From Cryptosporangium arvum DSM 44712 (lineage in GTDB: Bacteria > Actinomycetota > Actinomycetes > Mycobacteriales > Cryptosporangiaceae), in the NCBI RefSeq assembly GCF_000585375.1, contig NZ_KK073874.1, positions 2,232,001 through 2,296,000 on the forward strand: a DNA stretch of 64,000 nucleotides. Reading direction: 5' to 3'. Of the stretch, positions 8,357 through 16,136 are shown piece after piece (within the stretch, counting starts at the first letter, position 1; each line of letters starts with the position of its first letter). The position numbers were made by a program, and so were the translations under genes. Under the pieces are notes generated by a model. That model made no database searches, was not told the DNA's origin, and saw only the letters and a list, made by a program, of their open reading frames with translations.

Positions 8357-9631
8357 ATGGCGCGGAAGAACATGTGGTCGGCCTCCGCTGCGGTGGGCGA
8401 CGCCGAACTCCGGGGCGTCCCGGAGGGGTACGCGCCTGAGCGTGACGGCACGATGGAACTCCCGCGTGCGATGCCAGGCCCGTCGTCCGGCGTGTACACG
8501 GTCGGCCGGTTGGGCGGAGCGCACCGCAAGAGCGACAAGCCGGGCCGGCAGGTCGACCCGACGGCGGGCCGCTCGAGTCGGTCCGGCCGCTCCGGACGCG
8601 CCGAGCGCGATCCCCAGGACACCGGCGAGTGGACGAGCATCTGGCCCGACGAACAGCCGACCGTGTCCCGGGCGATGCCGCAGCCCCGTCCCCAGCAGCC
8701 CCGCCCGCAGGACCCCCGCCCGCAGGAGCCGCGTCCGCAGCCGTCGTCGGGGTACGACCGCGGTCCGGCGGGCTACGACCGCGGACCCTCCGCGTACGAC
8801 GCGGGCCCGGCCGGGTACGACCGCGGACCCGCGCCGCGTCCGGCGCCGACCAGCCCGGCCGGGCGCCCCGCGCCGCCGAGCCGCCCGGTGTCCAGCAGCC
8901 GCCCGGTGTCCAGCAGCCGCCCGACGTCCGGCTCGCGCACGGGCCAGCGCCGCGCCGGTGGCGAGCGCCGCGCGAAGGCCGGCTCGCGCCGGAGACCCTC
9001 GCGCCCGATGCGCTACACCGGTGCCCGCCGCAAGTTCTCCAGCTGGGCTCCGCTCGCCGGTGGTGTGCTGATGCTCGTTCTCGTGCTGGGCGCGACGATG
9101 CTCGCCGAGCGGGACCGCTACACCGGCAACTCCAGCTCCGCGCTCGGTAGCAGCAGCGCCCCGGCGAGCCAACCGGCCGCCGGGGCGAGGTCGGACCAGA
9201 AGAAGGACGACGCGACCGCGCAGGCCGCCGAGGCGGTCGCCGCCGCGATCAACAAGGACCTCGACAACCTGGGCTGCGGCCGGGTCGAGGTCGACCAGAC
9301 GCTCGTCGCGTACGCCGGTGATCACGTCGACGACATGCTGACCCGCAATTACTTCAACACCACGACACCGGACGGCGACAGCTCGATCCAACGGGTGAAG
9401 AGCGTCGGCTACGACGGGACGAAGGTCGTGGAGTCCGTCGTCGCCGGTGCGGGTAATCCCGCTGAGGCGGCCCGTGCGGCGTTCCCGGCGCCGGACACCG
9501 CCGCCAACCTTCCGGCCACCGTGAAGGTGGTGTCCGGAGGCAAGCTGAGCTGCGGCTGGACCAAGGTAGGGGCGCAGGCACGGATGAACACCAAAAGCGT
9601 CGCGTACTGGTCGATCGTGCTCGGGCAGTGA
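8357..9631 (+). CDS. Single-pass membrane protein with a CAP/SCP-like outer domain
   Basis: About 424 aa. The first ~230 residues are basic, Pro/Arg-rich and disordered, including GYDRGP repeats (8748-8835). One membrane segment (about residues 233-252) follows. The C-terminal ~150 residues, beginning with INKDLDNLGCGRVEVDQTL and containing MLTRNYFNTTTPDG, resemble a shortened CAP (SCP/PR1) domain. The usual second catalytic His region is not obvious. The N-terminus is probably cytoplasmic. I found no SigL-type motif in front; it could be read from the lipoprotein promoter, although a hairpin lies between. Confidence 0.7.
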   Translation: MARKNMWSASAAVGDAELRGVPEGYAPERDGTMELPRAMPGPSSGVYTVGRLGGAHRKSDKPGRQVDPTAGRSSRSGRSGRAERDPQDTGEWTSIWPDEQPTVSRAMPQPRPQQPRPQDPRPQEPRPQPSSGYDRGPAGYDRGPSAYDAGPAGYDRGPAPRPAPTSPAGRPAPPSRPVSSSRPVSSSRPTSGSRTGQRRAGGERRAKAGSRRRPSRPMRYTGARRKFSSWAPLAGGVLMLVLVLGATMLAERDRYTGNSSSALGSSSAPASQPAAGARSDQKKDDATAQAAEAVAAAINKDLDNLGCGRVEVDQTLVAYAGDHVDDMLTRNYFNTTTPDGDSSIQRVKSVGYDGTKVVESVVAGAGNPAEAARAAFPAPDTAANLPATVKVVSGGKLSCGWTKVGAQARMNTKSVAYWSIVLGQ

Positions 9632-9759
9632 CCCGCGCGCCGGCCCCGGAGACAGGGGAGGGGTTTGTTGCCGGTTCCGGTCCGCATTACGTTGTGGCTC
9701 CGGTTGACTGGCTCCTGCCGTTGACCGTCCGCGTCGCCGAGAAAGTCTTCGGTTCGCCC

Positions 9760-9787
9760 TGAACCGGCTCTCGACGACGCACGTGTG
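9760..9787 (+). promoter_or_regulatory. SigL-type autoregulatory promoter of the sigma operon
   Basis: TGAACC (9760-9765), 16 bases, CGTGTG (9782-9787). This matches the reported mycobacterial SigL consensus TGAACC-N16-18-CGT. It lies ~50 bases before the preferred GTG start and implies autoregulation. Confidence 0.8.
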
Positions 9788-9836
9788 AGAGTTGGGGTTC
9801 GTGCGACCCGATAAAGGATCACGGTCGGAGGCGTCA

Positions 9837-10541
9837 GTGCACATCGCTGTTCCCGCTCCGCGGCTACCCGGAGCGGCAGTACCGCCAAGTGGTCGGATGT
9901 TCGGTGGACCGGACGTCCGGCAACGCACTGCGTCAGGACCCAGGGACGGAGTGGCCAGCGGGCCCGGGCACGCCCAGCCGGTGAACGGCGCGGCGCGTGC
10001 CGACCGGGGGCCGTCCGGCCGCCAGCTGCCACCCGCCCAAGGTGAGGAGCTGATCCGGCAGATCTACGTGGAGCACGGCCGTGCGCTGCTGGCGTACGCG
10101 ACCCGCCTCACCGGTGACGCCGCGGCGGCCGAGGACGTCGTCCAGGAGACGCTGGTCCGTGCCTGGAAGCACGGCGAAGCGCTTTCTGACGGATCCCGGT
10201 CAGTCCGGGGCTGGTTGCTCACGGTCGCGAGGAACATCGTCACCGACCGGGCCCGCGCCCGCCGGGCGCGACCTACCGAGGTCGCGGAGAACCCCGCGAC
10301 CCCGCCGATGGAACGGGACCACTCCGACGGAGTGGTCGACACGATGGTGGTTCTCGATGGCCTGGGGACCCTCTCCGCCGAGCATCGGCGGGTACTGATC
10401 GAGGTTTATTACCGTGGACGGACGACCGCAGAGGCTGCCGAGGTGCTCGGTGTGCCCGCCGGCACCGTCAAGTCCCGGACGTACTACGCGCTGCGGGCAT
10501 TACGTTCCGCGCTCGGAGATGTAGTGGGGGTGACACGATGA
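9837..10541 (+). CDS. sigL: ECF RNA polymerase sigma factor, SigL-like
   Basis: About 234 aa. It has region 2 (YVEHGRALLAYATRLTGD, then AEDVVQETLVRAWKH) and region 4 (LSAEHRRVLIEVYYRGRTT, then VPAGTVKSRTYYALRALR). Length and region 4 are like the SigL group of actinobacteria. The GTG at 9837 is preferred because GGAGG (9827-9831) is 5 bases away; earlier TTG/GTG codons lack such a site. The 3' end overlaps the anti-sigma gene by 4 bases (ATGA). The gene is preceded by the motif repeated before its neighbours. The SigL name is by similarity of the pair and promoter; a closely related ECF group remains possible. Confidence 0.88.
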   Translation: MHIAVPAPRLPGAAVPPSGRMFGGPDVRQRTASGPRDGVASGPGHAQPVNGAARADRGPSGRQLPPAQGEELIRQIYVEHGRALLAYATRLTGDAAAAEDVVQETLVRAWKHGEALSDGSRSVRGWLLTVARNIVTDRARARRARPTEVAENPATPPMERDHSDGVVDTMVVLDGLGTLSAEHRRVLIEVYYRGRTTAEAAEVLGVPAGTVKSRTYYALRALRSALGDVVGVTR

Positions 10542-11407
10542 CCGAGATGCAATGCCGCGAATTGGTCGGGGCGTACGCGGTAGGGGCACTCGAGCCACCA
10601 GAGGCGGCCCGCCTGGCCGACCATCTGCTGTCGTGCACCCGCTGCCGGCACGAACTCGACGAGGCCGAAGAAACCGCCGCGATCATGGCGGCCGTGCCGC
10701 CCGAGGCGTTCATCGACGAACCAGCCGACCCGAACGACGCGATCTTCATGCGGGCGCTGCACGACATCCGTCTGGAGGCGTTCGAGCAGTCCGGACCGCC
10801 GCCCCGCCAGGAGGCCGGGCCGCAGCTGCGGTCGGTGCCCGGCGGCCGGCAGGACAGCTTCCCCGGGTACTCCGGGCAGAAGGCACGCTCGCACCGGCGT
10901 CGGCCGCGCGCGGGAAGCGCCAGCCAGCAGCGGCGGACCCTCGCGTTCGCCGGTGCGGCGGCCGCGGCGGTGCTGGTGCTCGGCGGCGGTGTCCTGATCG
11001 GATCGGGCCTCGGTGACTCCGACGACGGAGGCACCAAGACCGCCCCGGTGGCCAAGCAGACCCAGGCGACGAGCCAGGCCGCGGATCCGGGGATCGGTTC
11101 GGCGAACCTCCCCGGCCTCGAGGGTGAGAACACCACCACCAAGGCGAAGCTCACGGTGGACGTCAGCTCGGCCGACACCGGGTACCTGAGCCTCAACCTG
11201 GACGGCAGCAACCTTCCCGCCGGCCAGGACGTCGAGATCGTCGTCTCGGACACGGTGAACAACGACACCGTCGTCGACACGGTGAAGGTCAGTGCGGCCG
11301 GTGTGCTGGACGAGACCAAGCCGGTGAAGATGGCGCCGACCGAGCTGACCACGGTCACGCTCCGGACCGCGGCCGGCGAGATCCTGGTGACCGCCAAGCG
11401 TTCCTAG
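10538..11407 (+). CDS. Zinc-motif transmembrane anti-sigma factor (RslA-like)
   Basis: About 289 aa. The N-terminal cytoplasmic domain has the ZAS signature His29-x3-Cys33-x2-Cys36 in a helical fold, expected to bind and silence the sigma factor. A disordered basic stretch and one membrane segment (about residues 134-158) follow. The outer domain of ~115 residues looks beta-rich (LSLNLDGSNLPAGQDVEIVV). In the mycobacterial SigL/RslA pair the zinc-bound ZAS domain is redox sensitive; the same is inferred here. Translation is coupled to the sigma gene. A strong terminator follows. Confidence 0.88.
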   Translation: MTEMQCRELVGAYAVGALEPPEAARLADHLLSCTRCRHELDEAEETAAIMAAVPPEAFIDEPADPNDAIFMRALHDIRLEAFEQSGPPPRQEAGPQLRSVPGGRQDSFPGYSGQKARSHRRRPRAGSASQQRRTLAFAGAAAAAVLVLGGGVLIGSGLGDSDDGGTKTAPVAKQTQATSQAADPGIGSANLPGLEGENTTTKAKLTVDVSSADTGYLSLNLDGSNLPAGQDVEIVVSDTVNNDTVVDTVKVSAAGVLDETKPVKMAPTELTTVTLRTAAGEILVTAKRS

Positions 11408-11464
11408 ACCGGGTAGCGACACTCCTCGGGTTGTGGGGATCGGTGGGGCGTCGCGACCCTTCAG

Positions 11465-11501
11465 TGAGCCCCGCATCGTTCTCGAAACGATGCGGGGCTC
11501 A
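11465..11501 (+). terminator. Strong terminator of the sigma/anti-sigma operon
   Basis: Perfect 16-bp stem (11465-11480 with 11486-11501), 5-base loop, followed by CTTGTTTCC. Confidence 0.9.
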
Positions 11502-11515
11502 CTTGTTTCCAGGTT

Positions 11516-11543
11516 TGAACCACCGGAGGCCGGAAACCGTCTG
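11516..11543 (+). promoter_or_regulatory. SigL-type promoter giving a near-leaderless transcript
   Basis: TGAACC (11516-11521), 16 bases, CGTCTG (11538-11543), directly after the sigma-operon terminator. The expected transcription start falls within a few bases of the ATG at 11550. Confidence 0.7.
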
Positions 11544-11549
11544 GGAAGT

Positions 11550-12119
11550 ATGAGCCGACCGCAGTCGACGTACCCCCACCAGCAGGCGGGTCGCCAGCCA
11601 GCCGATTCGTACCCGGACCGCTCGTACCCGGGCTACGGCTCCGACGACCAGGACCCCCCGAACCGCTATCCGGGCAACGACCGGGGCACCTCGAAGTCCT
11701 CGAAGTCCTCGAAGCGCAAAGCCATCATCGCCACCGTCGCCGTCGCCGTCGTGGGCGGTTCGCTCCTGGGGCTGGGTGGCGCCGAGTGGTGGAGCAGCCG
11801 TGATTCGGGGCCGAAGACCGCGCCGGCCCACTCGCTCGAGCAGATCGCCGACAAGGTCGGCTGTGAGCCGACGAGCGTCCGCAAGAGCAGCGACTTCTCG
11901 CAGGGCGTCTGCATGCTCGGCGAGACGCGCACGACGATCCTGACGTTCGAGTCGAACCAGAAGATGACGGACTGGATCGAGGCGGCCGAGGGGTACGGCG
12001 GCGCCTACCTGGTCGGCACGAAGTGGCTGGTGACCTCGAACAAGGCCGAGACGCTCGACCCGCTCGTCGACAAGCTCGGTGGCGGGCAGATCATGCTCGA
12101 CTCCCACTACCAGGACTGA
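11550..12119 (+). CDS. Small single-pass membrane protein, unknown function
   Basis: About 189 aa from the ATG at 11550. A disordered Tyr/Pro/Ser-rich N-terminus with SKSSKSSKRK precedes one membrane segment (about residues 60-80). The outer domain of ~105 residues contains two cysteines (CEPTSV and GVCMLGE) and ends in MLDSHYQD. Similar small outer domains occur in actinobacterial lipoproteins, but I cannot name a family. No Shine-Dalgarno motif stands before the ATG, consistent with near-leaderless expression. A longer reading from 11433 would run through the terminator hairpin and is rejected. Confidence 0.75.
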   Translation: MSRPQSTYPHQQAGRQPADSYPDRSYPGYGSDDQDPPNRYPGNDRGTSKSSKSSKRKAIIATVAVAVVGGSLLGLGGAEWWSSRDSGPKTAPAHSLEQIADKVGCEPTSVRKSSDFSQGVCMLGETRTTILTFESNQKMTDWIEAAEGYGGAYLVGTKWLVTSNKAETLDPLVDKLGGGQIMLDSHYQD

Positions 12120-12135
12120 TTCCGCTGGTCGGACT

Positions 12136-12166
12136 ACCCGCGTCGCCCTGCTGGGGCGGCGCGGGT
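12136..12166 (+). terminator. Hairpin terminator of the small membrane-protein gene
   Basis: 13-bp stem (12136-12148 with 12154-12166, one G-U pair), TGCTG loop, then TCTTTC. Confidence 0.8.
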
Positions 12167-12217
12167 TCTTTCGTGTGCGGGCAGGTGCGGGGGAGACAAG
12201 CCCCGGAAAACCGAACG

Positions 12218-12242
12218 CGCGAGCCCCCGAGGGGTGCTCGCG
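12218..12242 (-). terminator. Possible terminator of the actuator-domain gene
   Basis: CGCGAGC pairs with GCTCGCG, with an inner CCCC/GGGG pair and a one-base bulge. It is downstream of the minus-strand gene ending at 12279. Confidence 0.45.
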
Positions 12243-12278
12243 TCGCGTCCAGAAATATGTAGTCGGCTCGTGCGGGCG

Positions 12279-13235
12279 TCAGCGGCCGCAGGAGCGGGTC
12301 CAGCGCCGGGCGCTGCGTGCGGCGCGCGCGGGGCGCGGGCCGAGCACCAGCGGGCGGGGACCGATCGCCGGGCGGACGGCCGGCAGCGTGGGTTGGGGCG
12401 CGGTCGCCTCGACCGAGAGGGGCTTGGGCAGCGTGCGGGACGGCGGGGCCGCGGACGGGAGCCAGGGTATGCCGGCGGGGGCGGCCGATTCGGTGGCTCT
12501 GGCGGCGCGGCGGTCGGCCCCCGCGCCCAGGCCACCGCGACGGCCGAGGCCACCGGGGCGGCGCGCGTTGCGGGCCCGGCCGAGCGTGCCACGCTGCGAC
12601 GAGGTGATCCGGTTGAGCGTCGCGCGGCCGATCACGGTCAGCGGGCCGGTGGCCACGACCACCGCGGTGCCCGCGCCGTGGACGATGCGGCTACCCGCGT
12701 GCACCATCGAGCGGCGGTCGGCGACCGGCGTCCAGCCGCTGCCCACCGGGGCGACACACCGGGAGGACGCGAGCTCACCACCGGTCAGCGGCTCCTCGTC
12801 CACCCGCAGCTCGACGACGTCAAGCAGGCGCGCGTCGGCGGGGACCAGGTCGCCCTGGGCGAGCAGGACGATGTCACCGGGCACCAGGTCGACGGCGTGG
12901 ACGCTCAGCACGCGGTCCGAGCGCAGGACACGGGCCATGAACTGCTCGCGGACCTCCTCGGTCTCGGCCTCGGCCTCGGAACGGCGGCCGAGCAGCGTGT
13001 CGACGAAGGCGCGCAGCCGGGGCCACCGCTCCTGGCTCAGCGCCGCGGGCTCCTCGGTGCCGGGCTCGACGACGTTGGGGCCGAGTGCGCCGCGCCGGCG
13101 TGCCGCCTCCTCCAGCGTGAGCCCGGTCAGCGGGTTGACGTCGAAGCGGCGGACGACCTCCTCGTGGGGGTAGGCCCACGGGTGAACCGACACCGGCCCG
13201 CGTGTCTCGGCGCTGGCCTTCACTGCTGGGCGCAT
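12279..13235 (-). CDS. Orphan P-type ATPase N-terminal/actuator-domain protein
   Basis: About 318 aa. Residues ~18-75 match the cation-ATPase N-terminal domain (HPWAYPHEEVVRRFDVNPLT, then GLTLEEAARRRGALGPNVV). Residues ~100-200 match the actuator domain, with VPGDIVLLAQGDLVPADARL and LTGGE (150-154) where pumps have TGE. The membrane helices that normally separate these parts are missing, as are the phosphorylation (DKTG), nucleotide-binding and C-terminal membrane domains. The last ~100 residues are basic and Pro/Arg-rich. No adjacent gene supplies the missing parts, so it is not a simple frameshift. AGGAG lies 7 bases before the ATG. It cannot be a pump alone; a regulatory or decayed role is possible. 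Confidence 0.75.
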   Translation of the reverse strand: MRPAVKASAETRGPVSVHPWAYPHEEVVRRFDVNPLTGLTLEEAARRRGALGPNVVEPGTEEPAALSQERWPRLRAFVDTLLGRRSEAEAETEEVREQFMARVLRSDRVLSVHAVDLVPGDIVLLAQGDLVPADARLLDVVELRVDEEPLTGGELASSRCVAPVGSGWTPVADRRSMVHAGSRIVHGAGTAVVVATGPLTVIGRATLNRITSSQRGTLGRARNARRPGGLGRRGGLGAGADRRAARATESAAPAGIPWLPSAAPPSRTLPKPLSVEATAPQPTLPAVRPAIGPRPLVLGPRPARAARSARRWTRSCGR

Positions 13236-13337
13236 GGCCGTCTCCTGTCCAAGCTTTCGGTTTGGGCACCTGGGTGACGCTGATCAACGACCCTGCGGCG
13301 GCTGACCTTAAGTTCGGCTTTGCGTTTCCTGTTTGGG

Positions 13338-13365
13338 AGGACGGCTCCTCTCGGGGGTTGGTTCA
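13338..13365 (-). promoter_or_regulatory. SigL-type promoter for the actuator-domain gene
   Basis: Minus strand TGAACC (13365-13360), 16 bases, CGTCCT (13343-13338), about 100 bases before the ATG at 13235. The 241-base gap to the divergent helicase gene otherwise shows nothing distinctive. Confidence 0.65.
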
Positions 13366-13476
13366 AAGCTCATGGGACTACGTTGACGATGTTTTGGAAG
13401 GGGCGGATGTGACGGGTGGGGCAAGGGCCACCCCGGCCTGGCCGCCACCGCCGCGACCGGGCACGATAGGGGTGCG

Positions 13477-15990
13477 ATGACGCTCACCGAACTGCTTCCC
13501 TCCACGCCCGACCCCGACGAGATCTTCGAGGCTTTCGCCGGCTGGGCGGAGAAACAGGGCCTGACGCTCTACCCGCACCAGGAAGAAGCGCTCATCGAGA
13601 TCGTCTCGGGCGCGAACGTCATCCTCTCCACGCCCACCGGGTCGGGGAAGAGCATGGTCGCCACCGGTGCGCACTTCGCGGCCCTGGCCACCGGCCGCCG
13701 CACGTACTACACGGCGCCGATCAAGGCGCTGGTGTCGGAGAAGTTCTTCGCGCTCTGCGACGTGTTCTCCCCGGCCCAGGTCGGGATGCTGACCGGCGAC
13801 GCGTCGGTGAACGCCGACGCTCCGATCATCTGCTGCACGGCCGAGATCCTCGCCAACATCGCGCTGCGCGACGGCGCCGCGGCCGACGTCGGCCAGGTCG
13901 TGATGGACGAGTTCCACTTCTACGCCGAACCCGACCGCGGCTGGGCCTGGCAGGTGCCGCTGATCGAGCTGCCGCAGGCGCAGTTCCTGCTGATGTCCGC
14001 GACGCTCGGCGACGTCACCCGGTTCGTCGACGACCTCAGCCGGCGCACCGGACGCCAGACCGCGGTGGTGAGCAGCGCCGAGCGGCCGGTCCCGCTGTTC
14101 TACGAGTACGTCTCGACGCCGCTCCACGAGACCCTGACAGAACTGTTGGAAACCCGACAGGCGCCGATCTACGTGGTGCACTTCACACAGGCTGCGGCGC
14201 TCGAGCGGGCGCAGGCACTGATGAGCATCAACGTCTGCACGCGTGCGGAGAAGGACGCGATCGCGTCGGCGATCGGCAGTTTCCGGTTCAGCACCGGCTT
14301 CGGGAAGACGCTGTCGCGGCTGGTGAGGCACGGCATCGGCGTGCACCACGCGGGGATGCTGCCCAAGTACCGGCGGCTCGTCGAGACGCTCGCCCAGGCC
14401 GGGCTGTTGAAGGTGATCTGCGGTACCGACACGTTGGGCGTCGGCATCAACGTGCCGATCCGGACCGTTTTGTTCACCGGCCTGTCCAAATACGACGGGG
14501 TTAAGGTCCGGCTCCTGAAGGCCCGGGAGTTCCACCAGATCGCCGGGCGGGCCGGGCGGGCCGGGTACGACACCGTCGGCACGGTCGTCGTGCAGGCGCC
14601 GGAGCACGTGGTCGAGAACGAGCGTGCGCTGGCCAAGGCCGGCGACGACCCGAAGAAGCGGCGCAAGGTCGTGAAGAAGAAGCCGCCGGAGGGGTCGGTC
14701 GGGTACGGCAAGCCGACCTACGAGCGGCTGATCTCGGCCGAACCGGAGCCGCTGACCTCGTCGTTCACCGTGTCGCACGCGATGCTGCTCAACGTGATCG
14801 GGCGGCCGGGGGACGCGTTCGCCGCGATGCGCCACCTGCTCACCGACAACCACGAGGACGCGGCGGCGCAGCGCAAACACATCCGGCGGGCGATCGCCAT
14901 CTACCGGGCGCTGCTCGCCGGCGGTGTGGTGGAGAAGCTCGACTCGCCCGACTCCGAGGGCCGCTCGGTGCGGCTCACGATCGACCTGCAGGACGACTTC
15001 GCGCTCAACCAGCCGCTGTCGCCACTCGCGCTGGCCGCGATCGAGCTGCTCGACCGCGAGTCGCCGTCGTACGCCTTGGACGTGGTGTCGGTGATCGAGT
15101 CGACGCTCGACAACCCGCGTCAGGTGCTCTCGGCCCAGCAGTTCAAGGCCCGCGGCGAGGCCGTCGCGCAGATGAAGGCCGACGGGCTGGAGTACGACGC
15201 GCGGATGGAGGCGCTGGAGGACGTCACCTACCCGAAGCCGCTGGTGGAGCTCCTCGGGCCGGCGTACGAGACCTACCGGCGCGGACATCCCTGGGTGGCC
15301 GACTACGAGCTGTCGCCGAAGTCGGTCGTGCGCGACATGTACGAGCGGGCGATGACGTTCACCGAGTACGTGTCGTTCTACTCGCTGGGGCGCTCGGAAG
15401 GGCTGGTGCTGCGGTACCTCGCCGACGCGTACCGGGCGATCCGGCAGACCGTGCCCGAAGAAGCACGCACCGAGGACCTCACCGACCTGATCGAGTGGCT
15501 CGGCGAACTCGTGCGCCAGGTCGACTCGTCGCTCATCGACGAGTGGGAGCGGCTGACGTCGCCGGGGGACGAGCTGGCCGAGGTGGCGCCGATCGAGTCC
15601 GCCCCGGTGGCCGTGACCCGCAACACGCGGGCGTTCCGGGTGCTGGTGCGCAACGCGTTGTTCCGGCGGGTGGAGCTGGCCGCGCTGCGCAACTGGTGGG
15701 AGCTCGGCGAACTGGACTCCGCGTCGGGGTGGGACACCGTGGCCTGGGAAGAGGCGATGACGCCGTACTTCGAGGAGTACGCGGGCATCGGCACGGGGCC
15801 GGATGCGCGGGGACCGGCGCTGTTGTCGATCTCGGAAGAGGCCGGGCTGTGGCTGGTGCGCCAGACGTTCGACGATCCGGCGGGGGACCGGGACTGGGGT
15901 ATCTCGGCGACGGTGGATCTCTCGGCGTCGGACGAGGCCGGGGTCGCGGTGATCGAAGTGACGTCGGTGGGTCCGCTCACCGCGGAGTGA
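13477..15990 (+). CDS. DUF3516-family DEAD/DEAH-box helicase
   Basis: About 837 aa, cytoplasmic. Walker A is TPTGSGKS (residues 52-59). Motif II is DEFH (144-147). Motif III-like MSATLGD and a C-terminal RecA part with GTDTLGVGINVP and HQIAGRAGRAGYD follow. The pattern is Ski2-like. The remaining ~400 residues correspond to the actinobacterial DUF3516 extension. It is predicted to unwind RNA or DNA with ATP; the substrate is not evident. It stands alone. Confidence 0.9.
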   Translation: MTLTELLPSTPDPDEIFEAFAGWAEKQGLTLYPHQEEALIEIVSGANVILSTPTGSGKSMVATGAHFAALATGRRTYYTAPIKALVSEKFFALCDVFSPAQVGMLTGDASVNADAPIICCTAEILANIALRDGAAADVGQVVMDEFHFYAEPDRGWAWQVPLIELPQAQFLLMSATLGDVTRFVDDLSRRTGRQTAVVSSAERPVPLFYEYVSTPLHETLTELLETRQAPIYVVHFTQAAALERAQALMSINVCTRAEKDAIASAIGSFRFSTGFGKTLSRLVRHGIGVHHAGMLPKYRRLVETLAQAGLLKVICGTDTLGVGINVPIRTVLFTGLSKYDGVKVRLLKAREFHQIAGRAGRAGYDTVGTVVVQAPEHVVENERALAKAGDDPKKRRKVVKKKPPEGSVGYGKPTYERLISAEPEPLTSSFTVSHAMLLNVIGRPGDAFAAMRHLLTDNHEDAAAQRKHIRRAIAIYRALLAGGVVEKLDSPDSEGRSVRLTIDLQDDFALNQPLSPLALAAIELLDRESPSYALDVVSVIESTLDNPRQVLSAQQFKARGEAVAQMKADGLEYDARMEALEDVTYPKPLVELLGPAYETYRRGHPWVADYELSPKSVVRDMYERAMTFTEYVSFYSLGRSEGLVLRYLADAYRAIRQTVPEEARTEDLTDLIEWLGELVRQVDSSLIDEWERLTSPGDELAEVAPIESAPVAVTRNTRAFRVLVRNALFRRVELAALRNWWELGELDSASGWDTVAWEEAMTPYFEEYAGIGTGPDARGPALLSISEEAGLWLVRQTFDDPAGDRDWGISATVDLSASDEAGVAVIEVTSVGPLTAE

Positions 15991-16136
15991 GGGGATTTCC
16001 GGCAGCCCGGCCGGTACACCTGCGGCTGCATGTTCTCCCGCCGACCGGCCGGGGTGGGAGGCCGCTCGTGGCGGAGTGAGGCTTTCCGGAGGCCGCTCGC
16101 CGCGGGGATGAGGTGAGCCGGTGTTCGTGGGGGCGC

